The notes beneath the pieces were generated by a model. The model was given only the letters and a program-made list of their open reading frames with translations. It had not been told where the DNA came from and searched no databases. From Lachnospiraceae bacterium JC7 (GTDB taxonomy: Bacteria > Bacillota > Clostridia > Lachnospirales > Lachnospiraceae): a DNA stretch of 64,000 bases. Shown here one piece after another: positions 25,801 through 34,090 of this stretch; positions within the stretch are counted from its first letter, which is position 1, and every line of letters starts with the position of its first letter. The position numbers and the translations under genes are program-made. The stretch covers positions 1 to 64,000 of the forward strand of contig ALYD01000016.1 of the NCBI GenBank assembly GCA_000513555.1. Reading direction: 5' to 3'.

Positions 25801-26883
25801 TTATTTCTTTGTGATGTAGCCCTTTGCTGCAAGGTACTCTGCAGCCTCAACTCCGCCGCCTGCTGCGCCGCGAAGTGTGTTGTGGCTGAGACCCACGAAC
25901 TTCCAGTCATAGATGGAATCCTCACGGATACGTCCGATGGAGATACCCATACCGCGCTCATAATCCACATCAAGGGAGATCTGAGGACGGTTATCATCCT
26001 CGAGATACTGGATGAAATGCTCAGGTGCTGAAGGAAGCTTGAGCTCCTGTGGCTCACCCTTGTAATCTCTGAGAGCCTGAATGAGCTCTTCCTTTGTAGG
26101 CTTCTTATGGAACTTAACAAATACTGTAGCTGTGTGACCGTTAAGGATAGGTACACGGATGCACTGGGCAGAGATCTTTATATCCTCGCAAAGATCGATG
26201 TGATCTCCCTCGAGCTTTCCGAGAACTCTCAAAGGCTCCTTCTCTGACTTCTCTTCCTCACCACCGATGTAAGGAATGATGTTGTGCTCCATCTCAGGCC
26301 ATGACTCGAAGTTCTTTCCCGCACCGGAAATAGCCTGATATGTGGATACGATAACCTCATAAGGCTCGAACTTACGCCATGCAGCAAGTGCCGGTGTATA
26401 TGACTGGATAGAACAGTTTGGCTTAACTGCGATGAATCCTCGGGTTGTGCCGAGTCTCTTCTTCTGAGCCTCGATGAGCTGATAGTGATCAGGATTTATC
26501 TCAGGAACTACCATAGGAACATCAGGTGTCCATCTGTGTGCAGAGTTGTTTGAAACAACAGGAGTCTCTGTCTTTGCGTAAGCCTCCTCAAAGGCACGGA
26601 TCTCATCCTTCTTCATATCTACAGCAGAGAATACGAAATCCACGTCCTTAACGACCTCGTCAATCTTGGAAACGTCCTTGACGATCATCTTCTTTACTGA
26701 CTCCGGCATCGGAACATCAAGTTTCCATCTGCCCTCAACTGCCTCTTCATAGGTCTGTCCTGCAGATCTCGGTGAAGCTGCCAGTGTTGTAAGCTCGAAC
26801 CACGGGTGATTCTCAAGAAGTGTGATGAATCTCTGTCCAACCATACCTGTTGCACCGAGAACGCCAACCTTTAACTTTTCCAT
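25801..26883 (-). CDS. asd: Aspartate-semialdehyde dehydrogenase
   Basis: 360 aa from MEKLKVGVLGATGMVGQRFI at 26883. GAGGAG lies 9 nt upstream, and 11 extra in-frame codons before it are rejected. It reduces aspartyl phosphate to aspartate semialdehyde, the branch point to lysine, diaminopimelate, threonine and methionine. The NADP-binding GATGMVGQRF motif, the active-site cysteine in VKPNCSIQSYTPAL and the His-containing GHTATVF are visible. The length and the SNNSAHRW block place it in the longer, archaeal/fungal-like Asd subgroup that also occurs in clostridia. No lysine riboswitch is apparent in the 274-bp upstream gap. Confidence 0.95.
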   Translation of the reverse strand: MEKLKVGVLGATGMVGQRFITLLENHPWFELTTLAASPRSAGQTYEEAVEGRWKLDVPMPESVKKMIVKDVSKIDEVVKDVDFVFSAVDMKKDEIRAFEEAYAKTETPVVSNNSAHRWTPDVPMVVPEINPDHYQLIEAQKKRLGTTRGFIAVKPNCSIQSYTPALAAWRKFEPYEVIVSTYQAISGAGKNFESWPEMEHNIIPYIGGEEEKSEKEPLRVLGKLEGDHIDLCEDIKISAQCIRVPILNGHTATVFVKFHKKPTKEELIQALRDYKGEPQELKLPSAPEHFIQYLEDDNRPQISLDVDYERGMGISIGRIREDSIYDWKFVGLSHNTLRGAAGGGVEAAEYLAAKGYITKK

Positions 26884-27157
26884 AATTGATATCTCCTCTT
26901 TTGGAATTTCAGCCACATGTTTTTCTGAAAGGCTGATGATCTATATCGGATACTGTATGACCCGGTATAATGCTCTATGCGTCTTAATCAGACACAGAAT
27001 ATCGTTTCACGCCCCGCCCCTGTATACAAAGAGCCAAATTACATGCATGATTTAGTAGAATGATATATCCAATCCCGCTTTAAAGCAATAAACTTTTTCT
27101 TATATCTGTTCTAACCGGAATTTTCGCCATAATTCATACTTATATCTCATACGGGAA

Positions 27158-29395
27158 TCAGTGTTTAGTTCCCTTACCTGCACGGTTCGCTATCTTAAGT
27201 CTGTTAAGGGAAAGCATCTTCCCGCTTACCTTTATCTCAACAGGATCAACTCCGAGAAGATAAACGTCTGTGAGCTCATCACCTGTGCCAAGCTTGATCG
27301 CTGCAACGCCCTTACTGTTCTTCTTCTGAAGAGGAATATCGCTGAGTGAACATCTGAGGAAATATCCATCTCTTGTTCTGAATACCACCTCGGTCTCAAA
27401 GCCCATCTCCATGATGCTAACGACCTTATCGCCTTCATTAAGCTTTGTAGCTGCCACAACTCTGTTGGCTGTTTCAAACTCCGAGGCCTCAACAAGCTTA
27501 ACCATTGCATCCTTTGTAGTGAAGATAAGTGTCTTACCCGTAAGCTCAGACTTCACATTCACAAAGACGATCTCTTCGTCGTTGGCATTGAACTTACTGA
27601 TGTTATCGATAGGAACTCCCTTGTCCTTGAACTTGGAAAGCGGGATATCCTGACACTTGATCTGGTGCATATTGCCCTTATCTGTAAAGAGGAGAACTCT
27701 GTCGGTGTTCTTGCACTTAAAGATATATCGGCTGTCAGTGTTCAGAGCTTCCTGATTTCTCTGATATGTTGCCTCATCAAGGAGCTTACAGTAACCGAAC
27801 TTGTCCTGAACGTAGTAAACGTCCATCTCCTGAACCTCGTTCTCGTTGAATACAGCTTCCTTTCCATCCTCGATAAAGGTCCTTCTGGGCTTTGAATACT
27901 CAGACTTAATGAACATAAGGTCTTCTGAAAGGACCTCATTCATACGGTCGCGGCTTCCGAGGATGCCTCTGTACTCCTTTATCTTCTTAAGTGTCTCTGC
28001 ATGCTGCTTTTTCAGCTCGATGAGCTCGAGACCGATGAGTCTGGAAAGCTTCATATCGAGGATGGCCTGGGCCTGACGCTCTGTGAATGCAAAGTCCTTG
28101 ATGACATCTGCAAATTCCTTGTCTCTGTCACGGAACTTGACTCCGGCGATATCACCTGTCATAAGTGCTTTCTTTGCATCTGCCTGAGACTTGCAGCTTC
28201 TGAGAAGGGCAATGATGGCATCGATGAGATCCACCGCCTTGATGAGACCGTCCTGGATCTCCTTCTTATCAAGCTCCTTATCAAGCAGGGCCTTATACTT
28301 CTTGCCCATGATCTCATACTGGAACTTGAGATATGCCTTTAGTATGCCGCGAAGTGACATGGTCTCGGGACGACCTTCGTTGATGGCAAGCATATTGACA
28401 CCGAAGGTATCCTCGAGTCTTGTTTTCTTATAGAGGATGTTTGTAATCCTCTCTATATCGGCACCGCTCTTAAGATCAAGTACGATGCGGATACCGTTCT
28501 TATCTGACTGGTTGGAAATATCAGTTATCTCAGGAAGCACCCTGTTCTCTACGAGCTGGGCGGTATCCTGCATGAACTTCATGATACCCTGTCCTATCAT
28601 GGTGTAAGGTATCTCTGTCACAACCAGCTTGTCTCTGTCTGATCTTCCGTTCTTTTTCTCGAATTCAAGCTTTCCTCTTAACTTAAGCTTTCCTGTTCCC
28701 GAACGGTAAATGTCAACAAGCTCTGACTTGTTGGCAATGATTCCTCCGGTAGGAAAATCCGGTCCCTTCAGGTAAGTCATCATCTCAGCTGTTCCCATGG
28801 CAGGATTCCTGAGATATGCAAGTATGAGGTCAACTATCTCTCCGAGATTATGGCTCGGTGTGGATGTGGTCATACCTACCGCGATACCCTCAGAACCGTT
28901 CAAAAGGAAATACGGTACTCTAGCGGGAAGGACAACAGGCTCGCGAAGAGTCTCATCATAGTTTGCCTGAAACTCGACCGAAGTATCAAGGTCTGCAAGC
29001 ATACAGTCATCCGTGAACTTCTCAAGCTTTGCCTCTGTATATCGGGGAGCCGCAGCCGAATCACCCTCTATGGAACCGAAGTTACCCTGTCCGTGAATAA
29101 CCGGCTGCATACGCTTGAAATCCTGCGCCATGACAACCAGTGTATCGTATATGGAAGCATCTCCGTGAGGATGATACTTACCCATGGTATCACCCACGAT
29201 ACGTGCCGACTTATATGTTGGATGGTCATGAGTCGCATGGAGCTGATCCATGTCGAAAAGAACTCTTCTCTGTACAGGTTTGAGACCATCTCTGATATCC
29301 GGAACCGCTCTCGAGGTGATGACACTCATGGAGTAATCAAGATAGCTCTTCTGCATCTCCTCCGAGTATTCCGTTGTTAAAATCTGTTCTGCCAT
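27158..29395 (-). CDS. parC: DNA topoisomerase IV subunit A
   Basis: 745 aa. The cleavage-rejoining subunit of a type IIA topoisomerase. The N-terminal YLDYSMSVITSRAVPDIRDGLKPVQRR, the quinolone-region block MGKYHPHGDASIYDTLV (with the usual Ser) and the catalytic tyrosine in SAAAPRYTEAKL are present. The C-terminal beta-pinwheel region runs to the end (residues about 500-745). The gene follows parE on the same strand, so I call parC rather than gyrA. A gyrase A would be longer and carry a GyrA box, which I do not see. Confidence 0.93.
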   Translation of the reverse strand: MAEQILTTEYSEEMQKSYLDYSMSVITSRAVPDIRDGLKPVQRRVLFDMDQLHATHDHPTYKSARIVGDTMGKYHPHGDASIYDTLVVMAQDFKRMQPVIHGQGNFGSIEGDSAAAPRYTEAKLEKFTDDCMLADLDTSVEFQANYDETLREPVVLPARVPYFLLNGSEGIAVGMTTSTPSHNLGEIVDLILAYLRNPAMGTAEMMTYLKGPDFPTGGIIANKSELVDIYRSGTGKLKLRGKLEFEKKNGRSDRDKLVVTEIPYTMIGQGIMKFMQDTAQLVENRVLPEITDISNQSDKNGIRIVLDLKSGADIERITNILYKKTRLEDTFGVNMLAINEGRPETMSLRGILKAYLKFQYEIMGKKYKALLDKELDKKEIQDGLIKAVDLIDAIIALLRSCKSQADAKKALMTGDIAGVKFRDRDKEFADVIKDFAFTERQAQAILDMKLSRLIGLELIELKKQHAETLKKIKEYRGILGSRDRMNEVLSEDLMFIKSEYSKPRRTFIEDGKEAVFNENEVQEMDVYYVQDKFGYCKLLDEATYQRNQEALNTDSRYIFKCKNTDRVLLFTDKGNMHQIKCQDIPLSKFKDKGVPIDNISKFNANDEEIVFVNVKSELTGKTLIFTTKDAMVKLVEASEFETANRVVAATKLNEGDKVVSIMEMGFETEVVFRTRDGYFLRCSLSDIPLQKKNSKGVAAIKLGTGDELTDVYLLGVDPVEIKVSGKMLSLNRLKIANRAGKGTKH

Positions 29396-29643
29396 AATTC
29401 TATCCTTACTTGCTTTTATTCTGTTAAGCTTTCAAGCCTTAATATAGAGGAACCACTTCCAAGCCCGGAAGATGATTCCTCAAAATCCTGTCTCGCAGGA
29501 TATCCCATACGGCAAAAGGGCACCATTCCATTGCCCCTTCACCGCTTAAAAGCACTATACAAATTCTTTTCCTTAGCGCCTATTAATTTTTTAAATCATC
29601 ATCACGGATCATAGTGATTCATAATTCTGCCATTCATATAAAA
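29396..29643 (-). other. structured spacer between parE and parC
   Basis: 248 bp with no coding. On the minus strand it holds several hairpins: GAGGAA...TTCCTC with inner CTTCC/GGAAG (about 29449-29482), ATCCT-gcgagac-AGGAT (about 29500) and GGGGCA...TGCCC (about 29520-29545). I see no convincing sigma-A promoter. It is either a long parC leader or a region with a parE terminator. Confidence 0.4.
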
Positions 29644-31569
29644 TCAGGCATCAATCACCGCTTCATCCGCATGATCATGTATGAAGTCACGACGTGGTCC
29701 TACTTCAGAGCCCATCAGCATGCTGGTGACTTCGGATGCAAGACGTCCGTCCTCTATCTCAACTCTCTTCAAAACCCTGTTCTCCGGGTTAAGTGTTGTT
29801 TCCCAGAGCTGCTCCGGGTTCATCTCTCCGAGACCCTTGAATCGCTTCAGATCATAGGTTCCGGCCTTGTGATTCTTCTGATATTTGGTAAGCGCTGACT
29901 CATCATAAAGGTACTCAGACTGCTCCTTCTTGTTGTGAGGAATAGCCTGATAGAGAGGCGGCATGGAAACATAAACATGACCCTCTGTAATGAGATCCGG
30001 CATAAAACGGTAAAGGAAGGTAAGAAGCAGTGTATCGATATGGGATCCGTCAACATCCGCATCGGTCATGAGGATGATCTTGTCATAACGGAGCTTCGTG
30101 ATATCGAAATCGTTACCGTAGCCCTCTGAAAAACCGCAGCCGAAGGTGTTGATCATGGTCTTGATCTCAGCATTGGCAAGAACCTTATCCATGGAGGCCT
30201 TCTCAACATTAAGTATCTTTCCTCTCAGAGGAAGGATGGCCTGTGTACGTCTGTCTCTGTGGTTCTTTGCCGAACCGCCCGCAGAGTCTCCCTCTACGAT
30301 GAAGATCTCGCACTCCTCAGGATTCTTGGAAATACAGTTGGCAAGCTTACCGTTGGAATCAAAGCTGTACTTTGACTTGCTGAGCATGTTGGTCTTCGCC
30401 TTTGCTTCCTGCTTTCTGATCTTTGCAGACTTCTCCGCGCAGGCAATGATGGCCTTTACAACTTCCACATTTCTGTCGAAGTAATGCTGAAGCTCCGCAT
30501 CGACTATGGATGCCACATGCTTTCCGGCTTCCTGGCTGGCAAGCTTTGTCTTTGTCTGTCCCTCAAATATAGGCTCAGGATACTTTACTGCAACAACAGC
30601 CATGATACCGTTTCTGGTGTCGGCACCGGTAAAGTTCTCATCCTTCTCCTTCAGTATACCAAGCTGTCTTGCATAGCTGTTTATAAGCTGAGCGAACTTG
30701 GTCTTGAAACCTGTGATATGGGTTCCGCCCTCCTGAGTGAAGATGTTGTTACAGAAACCGTGAACATTCTCCTCAAAAGCATCGCAGAACTGGATACAGC
30801 ACTCAAGAGTTGTACCCTCTGACTCGCCCTTGAAATAAATTTCAGGTGTGACCTTCTCTTTTTCCTTGTTCACGTCCTTGACGAAGGCAATGATTCCCTC
30901 CGGCTCATGGAACTCCTTGATAACAGGAATCTCGTCTCTGTCATCACGATAATGTATGGTGAGCTCAGGATTCAGATATGCTGTCTCATGAAGTCTGGAC
31001 TGAAGCCAGTCCTCCTTGAATCTGGTCTTCTCGAAGATCTCTGGATCCGGTATAAAAGTTGTCTCTGTTCCGGTCTCCTTTGTCTTTCCCACAACAGGAA
31101 GAAGGCCGTTTACAAGCTCTGTGGTAGGCTTACCGCGCTCATAGGTATCCTCTGAGATCTTTCCGTCCTGATAGACCCTGATCCTGAGATACGATGACAG
31201 AGCATTGACAACGGAAGAACCTACACCATGAAGACCTCCCGAGGTCTTGTATGCCTTACTGTCGAACTTTCCGCCGGCATGAAGTGTTGTAAGTACAACT
31301 CGCTCTGCGGATACTCCCTTCTGGTGCATACCTACCGGGATACCACGTCCGTCATCACGTACTGTACATGATCCGTCCTTGCCCAGAGTTATCCATATAT
31401 TTTTGGCATATCCTGCCAGATGCTCATCTACCGAGTTATCCACTATCTCGTAGATGAGATGGTTAAGTCCACGTGAACCTACCGATCCGATATACATACC
31501 GGGTCTTACTCTGACCGGTTCCAGCCCCTCCAGGACTGTGATACTCGACGCATCATACTTCTCTGCCAT
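29644..31569 (-). CDS. parE: DNA topoisomerase IV subunit B
   Basis: 641 aa, ATPase subunit partner of ParC. GHKL ATPase motifs: LEPVRVRPGMYIGS, EIVDNSVDEHLAGYA, VRDDGRGIPVG and GGLHGVGSSVVNAL. Toprim: FIVEGDSAGGSAKNHRDR and MTDADVDGSHIDTLL. The C-terminal motif is RFKGLGEMNPEQLWETT. Length fits ParE/GyrB of clostridia. The adjacent ParC decides the assignment. A clear promoter is at 31595-31623 and TAAGGAG precedes the ATG. Confidence 0.95.
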   Translation of the reverse strand: MAEKYDASSITVLEGLEPVRVRPGMYIGSVGSRGLNHLIYEIVDNSVDEHLAGYAKNIWITLGKDGSCTVRDDGRGIPVGMHQKGVSAERVVLTTLHAGGKFDSKAYKTSGGLHGVGSSVVNALSSYLRIRVYQDGKISEDTYERGKPTTELVNGLLPVVGKTKETGTETTFIPDPEIFEKTRFKEDWLQSRLHETAYLNPELTIHYRDDRDEIPVIKEFHEPEGIIAFVKDVNKEKEKVTPEIYFKGESEGTTLECCIQFCDAFEENVHGFCNNIFTQEGGTHITGFKTKFAQLINSYARQLGILKEKDENFTGADTRNGIMAVVAVKYPEPIFEGQTKTKLASQEAGKHVASIVDAELQHYFDRNVEVVKAIIACAEKSAKIRKQEAKAKTNMLSKSKYSFDSNGKLANCISKNPEECEIFIVEGDSAGGSAKNHRDRRTQAILPLRGKILNVEKASMDKVLANAEIKTMINTFGCGFSEGYGNDFDITKLRYDKIILMTDADVDGSHIDTLLLTFLYRFMPDLITEGHVYVSMPPLYQAIPHNKKEQSEYLYDESALTKYQKNHKAGTYDLKRFKGLGEMNPEQLWETTLNPENRVLKRVEIEDGRLASEVTSMLMGSEVGPRRDFIHDHADEAVIDA

Positions 31570-31594
31570 TTAAAAACTCCTTAATATATTACTT

Positions 31595-31623
31595 TATATA
31601 GATTGTCGTGACCTGATCTTCAA
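31595..31623 (-). promoter_or_regulatory. sigma-A promoter of parE
   Basis: Minus strand TTGAAG (31623-31618), 17-nt spacer, TATATA (31600-31595), about 25 nt before the parE ATG. Two TTGACA hexamers further upstream lack a well-spaced -10. Confidence 0.6.
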
Positions 31624-31797
31624 CATATTCCAATAAACTCTGTCAAGTATAAAACCTGTCAATTTCCTGAAGATCAACGACCGCTCAAATGCGTCTCATC
31701 ACATTACAATCCTTAACTCACAATTGCACTGCACTAAAGAACATGCAGATCATCAAAAACGCCAAACATAACAAGTTTACCGCATAATCGTTTGAAA

Positions 31798-31923
31798 CTA
31801 TACCATATTCCGGACAATTTTATCAAGTTTATGCCCTTCAGCCTGCTTCTTCGCTGCAATATACCTCTTAATATAATCCTCTTTCGCGCAAAACGCAATA
31901 CATATGTTCGTGCATATTTTCAT
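31798..31923 (-). pseudogene. possible small gene or gene remnant (41 codons)
   Basis: An open frame from MKICTNICIAFCAKEDYIKR to KLDKIVRNMV, with AAAGGG 4 nt before the ATG. The Lys-rich amphipathic C-terminus looks more protein-like than most background frames. The frame also continues upstream through a 20-bp inverted repeat into a terminator, which argues against a longer gene. It may be the tail of a decayed gene. I do not recognise a family. The rest of the 512-bp gap (31570-32081) holds the parE promoter, the inverted repeat and a terminator. Confidence 0.25.
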
Positions 31924-31938
31924 GAATCCCTTTGCCAT

Positions 31939-31996
31939 CAGCAGTTCAGCCGGGGATGGATTTCCAATTAGAACTTCATCCCCGGCTGAACTGCTG
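31939..31996. repeat. perfect 20-bp inverted repeat with 18-nt loop
   Basis: Arms CAGCAGTTCAGCCGGGGATG (31939-31958) and its exact complement (31977-31996). There is no T-run on either side, so it is not a typical terminator. It sits between the terminator at 32011-32038 and parE. Confidence 0.85.
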
Positions 31997-32010
31997 CACT
32001 TTATGCATCT

Positions 32011-32038
32011 AAAAACCGGCACCGAAAAGGTACCGGTT
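32011..32038 (-). terminator. intrinsic terminator of the orotate-PRT-like gene
   Basis: Stem AACCGG-c-ACC/GGT-a-CCGGTT (32014-32038) with a gaaaa loop, then TTTTT on the minus strand (32015-32011). It lies 44 bp past the stop at 32082. Confidence 0.85.
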
Positions 32039-32081
32039 CAACAAAATAACAGAATTTGTGTATCACTTATGTACAATCCCA

Positions 32082-32720
32082 TCAGATCATGGATACGCCA
32101 AATGAATTTACAAGTCCGTCTATAGGCTGGCCTGCCTTGCAAAGCGGACAGTCATTATAGTCCGTGTATTCATAATCAGGAAGATCATTCTTACCATAAA
32201 CCGAAACCACAGGCACTCCATTGTAAGAGCTGATGGCACTAAAAACAGCCGTAACACCGCTGAGCTTTCCGCCATAGTACTTAACAGCTTCCATAACCCT
32301 GTTGATGGTCTTTCCGGTGGAAACCGAACCCTCAACAATGAGGATATTCTTGCCACGAATCATTGGCTTTATATTATCTCTGAAGATAATCTGAGAGTTG
32401 GTGTTAAACTCCGGCTTTACGATATAAACGGTTTTGTGAGCATTGGTATTCATTGCACCGCTCTTTGTGAGTTCCTCAGCTATAAATGCGCCGATAACCT
32501 CTGTTCCCTCATCACATATGATGGTATCCACAACCATGCCGAAAAGATAGTTTTCCACAAGCTTTGCAGCTACGGCATGAGCTTCTGAAGCGCGGGCTTT
32601 CACGGTGGTGAGATCAATGTAGTAGTTGGTATGAGAGTGATTTGTCGCAAAATGGCCTTTTGTAACCTTAAGAGGAACCGAAATTCCTGAAACATCGATT
32701 TTCTGATAACCTTGCTGCAT
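32082..32720 (-). CDS. orotate phosphoribosyltransferase-like protein
   Basis: 212 aa from MQQGYQKIDVSGISVPLKVT at 32720 (AAGGAG 5 nt upstream). A type I phosphoribosyltransferase fold: TIICDEGTEVIGAFIAEEL and the PRPP-binding loop ILIVEGSVSTGKTINRVMEAV, which keeps the acidic strand end but has VEGS in place of the usual DD pair. A C-terminal CPLCKAGQPIDGLVNSFG with two cysteines is unusual. Length fits OPRT, but no other pyr gene is near. It may act in salvage or in another nucleotide pathway. A leader of about 170 nt contains a terminator-like hairpin. Confidence 0.75.
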   Translation of the reverse strand: MQQGYQKIDVSGISVPLKVTKGHFATNHSHTNYYIDLTTVKARASEAHAVAAKLVENYLFGMVVDTIICDEGTEVIGAFIAEELTKSGAMNTNAHKTVYIVKPEFNTNSQIIFRDNIKPMIRGKNILIVEGSVSTGKTINRVMEAVKYYGGKLSGVTAVFSAISSYNGVPVVSVYGKNDLPDYEYTDYNDCPLCKAGQPIDGLVNSFGVSMI

Positions 32721-32850
32721 ATTTACTCCTTTTCCGGTTTCCCGATGATCACAGAGTACACTTCCCAAGCTAAGACCAACTTAACGCCCTGCTTCCGGAT
32801 TTCAGTACTGCTTTGCAGTTCACGAACCTGCATACCGAAAAACCTGTCTC

Positions 32851-32875
32851 AAAAAACATCCCGCCCTGCAGGATG
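32851..32875 (-). terminator. terminator-like hairpin in the leader of the PRT gene
   Basis: Stem CATCC/GGATG (32857-32861 / 32871-32875) with an inner GC/GC pair, followed on the minus strand by TTTTTT (32856-32851). It lies just downstream of an extended -10 (32895-32903), so it may be an attenuator. Otherwise it ends the gene at 33016. Confidence 0.55.
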
Positions 32876-32894
32876 ACACGCTACTGATAGCATC

Positions 32895-32903
32895 ATTATA
32901 ACA
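32895..32903 (-). promoter_or_regulatory. extended -10 promoter candidate for the PRT gene
   Basis: Minus strand TGTTATAAT (32903-32895), an extended -10 with a perfect TATAAT core. No good -35 is seen. A start near 32888 would give a leader of about 168 nt. Confidence 0.45.
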
Positions 32904-32982
32904 TTTCATGACACAAAATAAATAAATTTTCCAGAAATATAAAAATAGAAAATTTACATTTATGTCTTTGCAGATTACCTCA

Positions 32983-33013
32983 TGCCGAATTAATACATCT
33001 ATAATTCGGCATG
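32983..33013. other. AT-rich inverted repeat after the secreted beta-helix gene
   Basis: ATGCCGAATTA.../TAATTCGGCAT arms of about 11 bp with a short loop and no T-run. The 11-mer TGCCGAATTAA also occurs at about 33752, on the other side of the gene, so the gene is flanked by a short direct repeat. Confidence 0.5.
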
Positions 33014-33015
33014 CT

Positions 33016-33720
33016 TCAACTGTAGTTAATTTCAATTGAAGCCCCGTTTAATTCCTCTGTCACAACACTGCCATGAGCTCCTATTGGAAAATAAAACGAG
33101 CAATCATTCAGATTAAGTCTGGCCCCTGTTATATTTACATCATGAACATCCGTGTGCACGTAAAGAGCGCCATCCTGCCAGCGTTTTGAGCTTTCATCTG
33201 CCCGATTCATAAACTGACAATTGTTAAAAGTAACTTCACTGTCATGGGTTAATCCCATACCTACCGAAGCTGTCTGATATGACAAAAAACTGCAGTTATT
33301 AAACTCAGTATGCTGCGAACCGTAATCCGCATGCACAGCATAAGCCCCATCATCATCAGGCGGTATTTCACCATTTTTATGGGTTGCCGTAAAACTGATG
33401 CCTTCCACTTTCCCGTCAAGCCTCAGACTTGCAGCCGGAAAATCATACCTGCCATCATCACTTTCCACAATCACCATACCCATCCCTATAAAATCAATGT
33501 ATCTTGGTTCCATATTCATATCCGATACAGCATTAAAGGGACCGTATGTTCCGGCCTCCATATAAATCTCCACTCTGTTAGCACTGCTGTCATTACAGTT
33601 ATCTATGATTTTTTGTAAATCATCCTCACTTGAAACATAGTAACGTGTATCCGCCATACCTGTAACAGATATCCCTATACAGAAAGACAGTGTCACTGCC
33701 AAAAGTCCGATTTTCTTCAT
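33016..33720 (-). CDS. secreted beta-helix-like protein
   Basis: 234 aa. Signal peptide MKKIGLLAVTLSFCIGISVTGMA with cleavage near GMADT, a good GGAGGG ribosome site. The mature protein reads like a right-handed parallel beta-helix: repeated short strands and Asn/Cys turns (YVSSEDDLQKIIDNC, VEIYMEAGTYGPF, IDFIGMGMVIVES, EFNNCSFLSYQTAS, VTFNNCQFMNRAD, LNLNDCSFYFPIG). The NNC(S/Q)F ladders resemble pectate-lyase-like or polymorphic-repeat folds. At this size it is a single domain with no clear catalytic set. Function is unknown; surface binding is an inference. Confidence 0.75.
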   Translation of the reverse strand: MKKIGLLAVTLSFCIGISVTGMADTRYYVSSEDDLQKIIDNCNDSSANRVEIYMEAGTYGPFNAVSDMNMEPRYIDFIGMGMVIVESDDGRYDFPAASLRLDGKVEGISFTATHKNGEIPPDDDGAYAVHADYGSQHTEFNNCSFLSYQTASVGMGLTHDSEVTFNNCQFMNRADESSKRWQDGALYVHTDVHDVNITGARLNLNDCSFYFPIGAHGSVVTEELNGASIEINYS

Positions 33721-33927
33721 TAACCCTCCAGAAATTTCTAGCTATATTTCTTGCCGAATTAAGAAAAATCACCATTCTTCAGTTGATGATTTTCCTTTGC
33801 ATATACAGAAATTATCGACAGGATAATGAAATAGTTTAGGTGAACGAAAGTTATTCAATTTACCATTTTCAAAAACAGAAAAATGAGACTTCAATGCCAA
33901 CTGGGCTTGCTGCCTGAAATCACAGTA

Positions 33928-34039
33928 GGAAAGCACTTTTTCATCAGAAAAAGTGCTTTCCGTATATGTCGGTTTTTCGATTAGAAAAACCGATCTCACG
34001 TAGTGAGATTTTCGAACGCATTCTTTGTGCGCTCGAAAA
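33928..34039. repeat. array of four consecutive hairpins between galT and the beta-helix gene
   Basis: Hairpin 1: 15 bp perfect, GGAAAGCACTTTTTC/GAAAAAGTGCTTTCC (33928-33961, loop ATCA). Hairpin 2: 9 bp, CGGTTTTTC/GAAAAACCG (33970-33992). Hairpin 3: 7 bp, ATCTCAC/GTGAGAT (33993-34009). Hairpin 4: TTTTCGA-CGCA/TGCG-TCGAAAA with one mismatch (34009-34039). They are almost contiguous. Opposing open frames of about 60-100 codons cross the array and are probably artefacts of the inverted repeats. Confidence 0.85.
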
Positions 34040-34090
34040 CCGAGCCGTTGGCATGAAGCCTCATTTTTCGTCCTCAAAACCACAAAATAA

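Noticed and set aside
26884-27157. Lysine riboswitch before asd
   Set aside because: I could not find the characteristic multi-helix core or a terminator hairpin close to the start.
31924-32022. N-terminal extension of the small frame at 31798
   Set aside because: It would begin inside the terminator at 32011-32038 and translate the 20-bp inverted repeat.
33769-34083. 104-codon minus-strand open frame
   Set aside because: Most of it is the four-hairpin array. There is no convincing ribosome site and the peptide reflects palindromic DNA. Annotated as structure instead.
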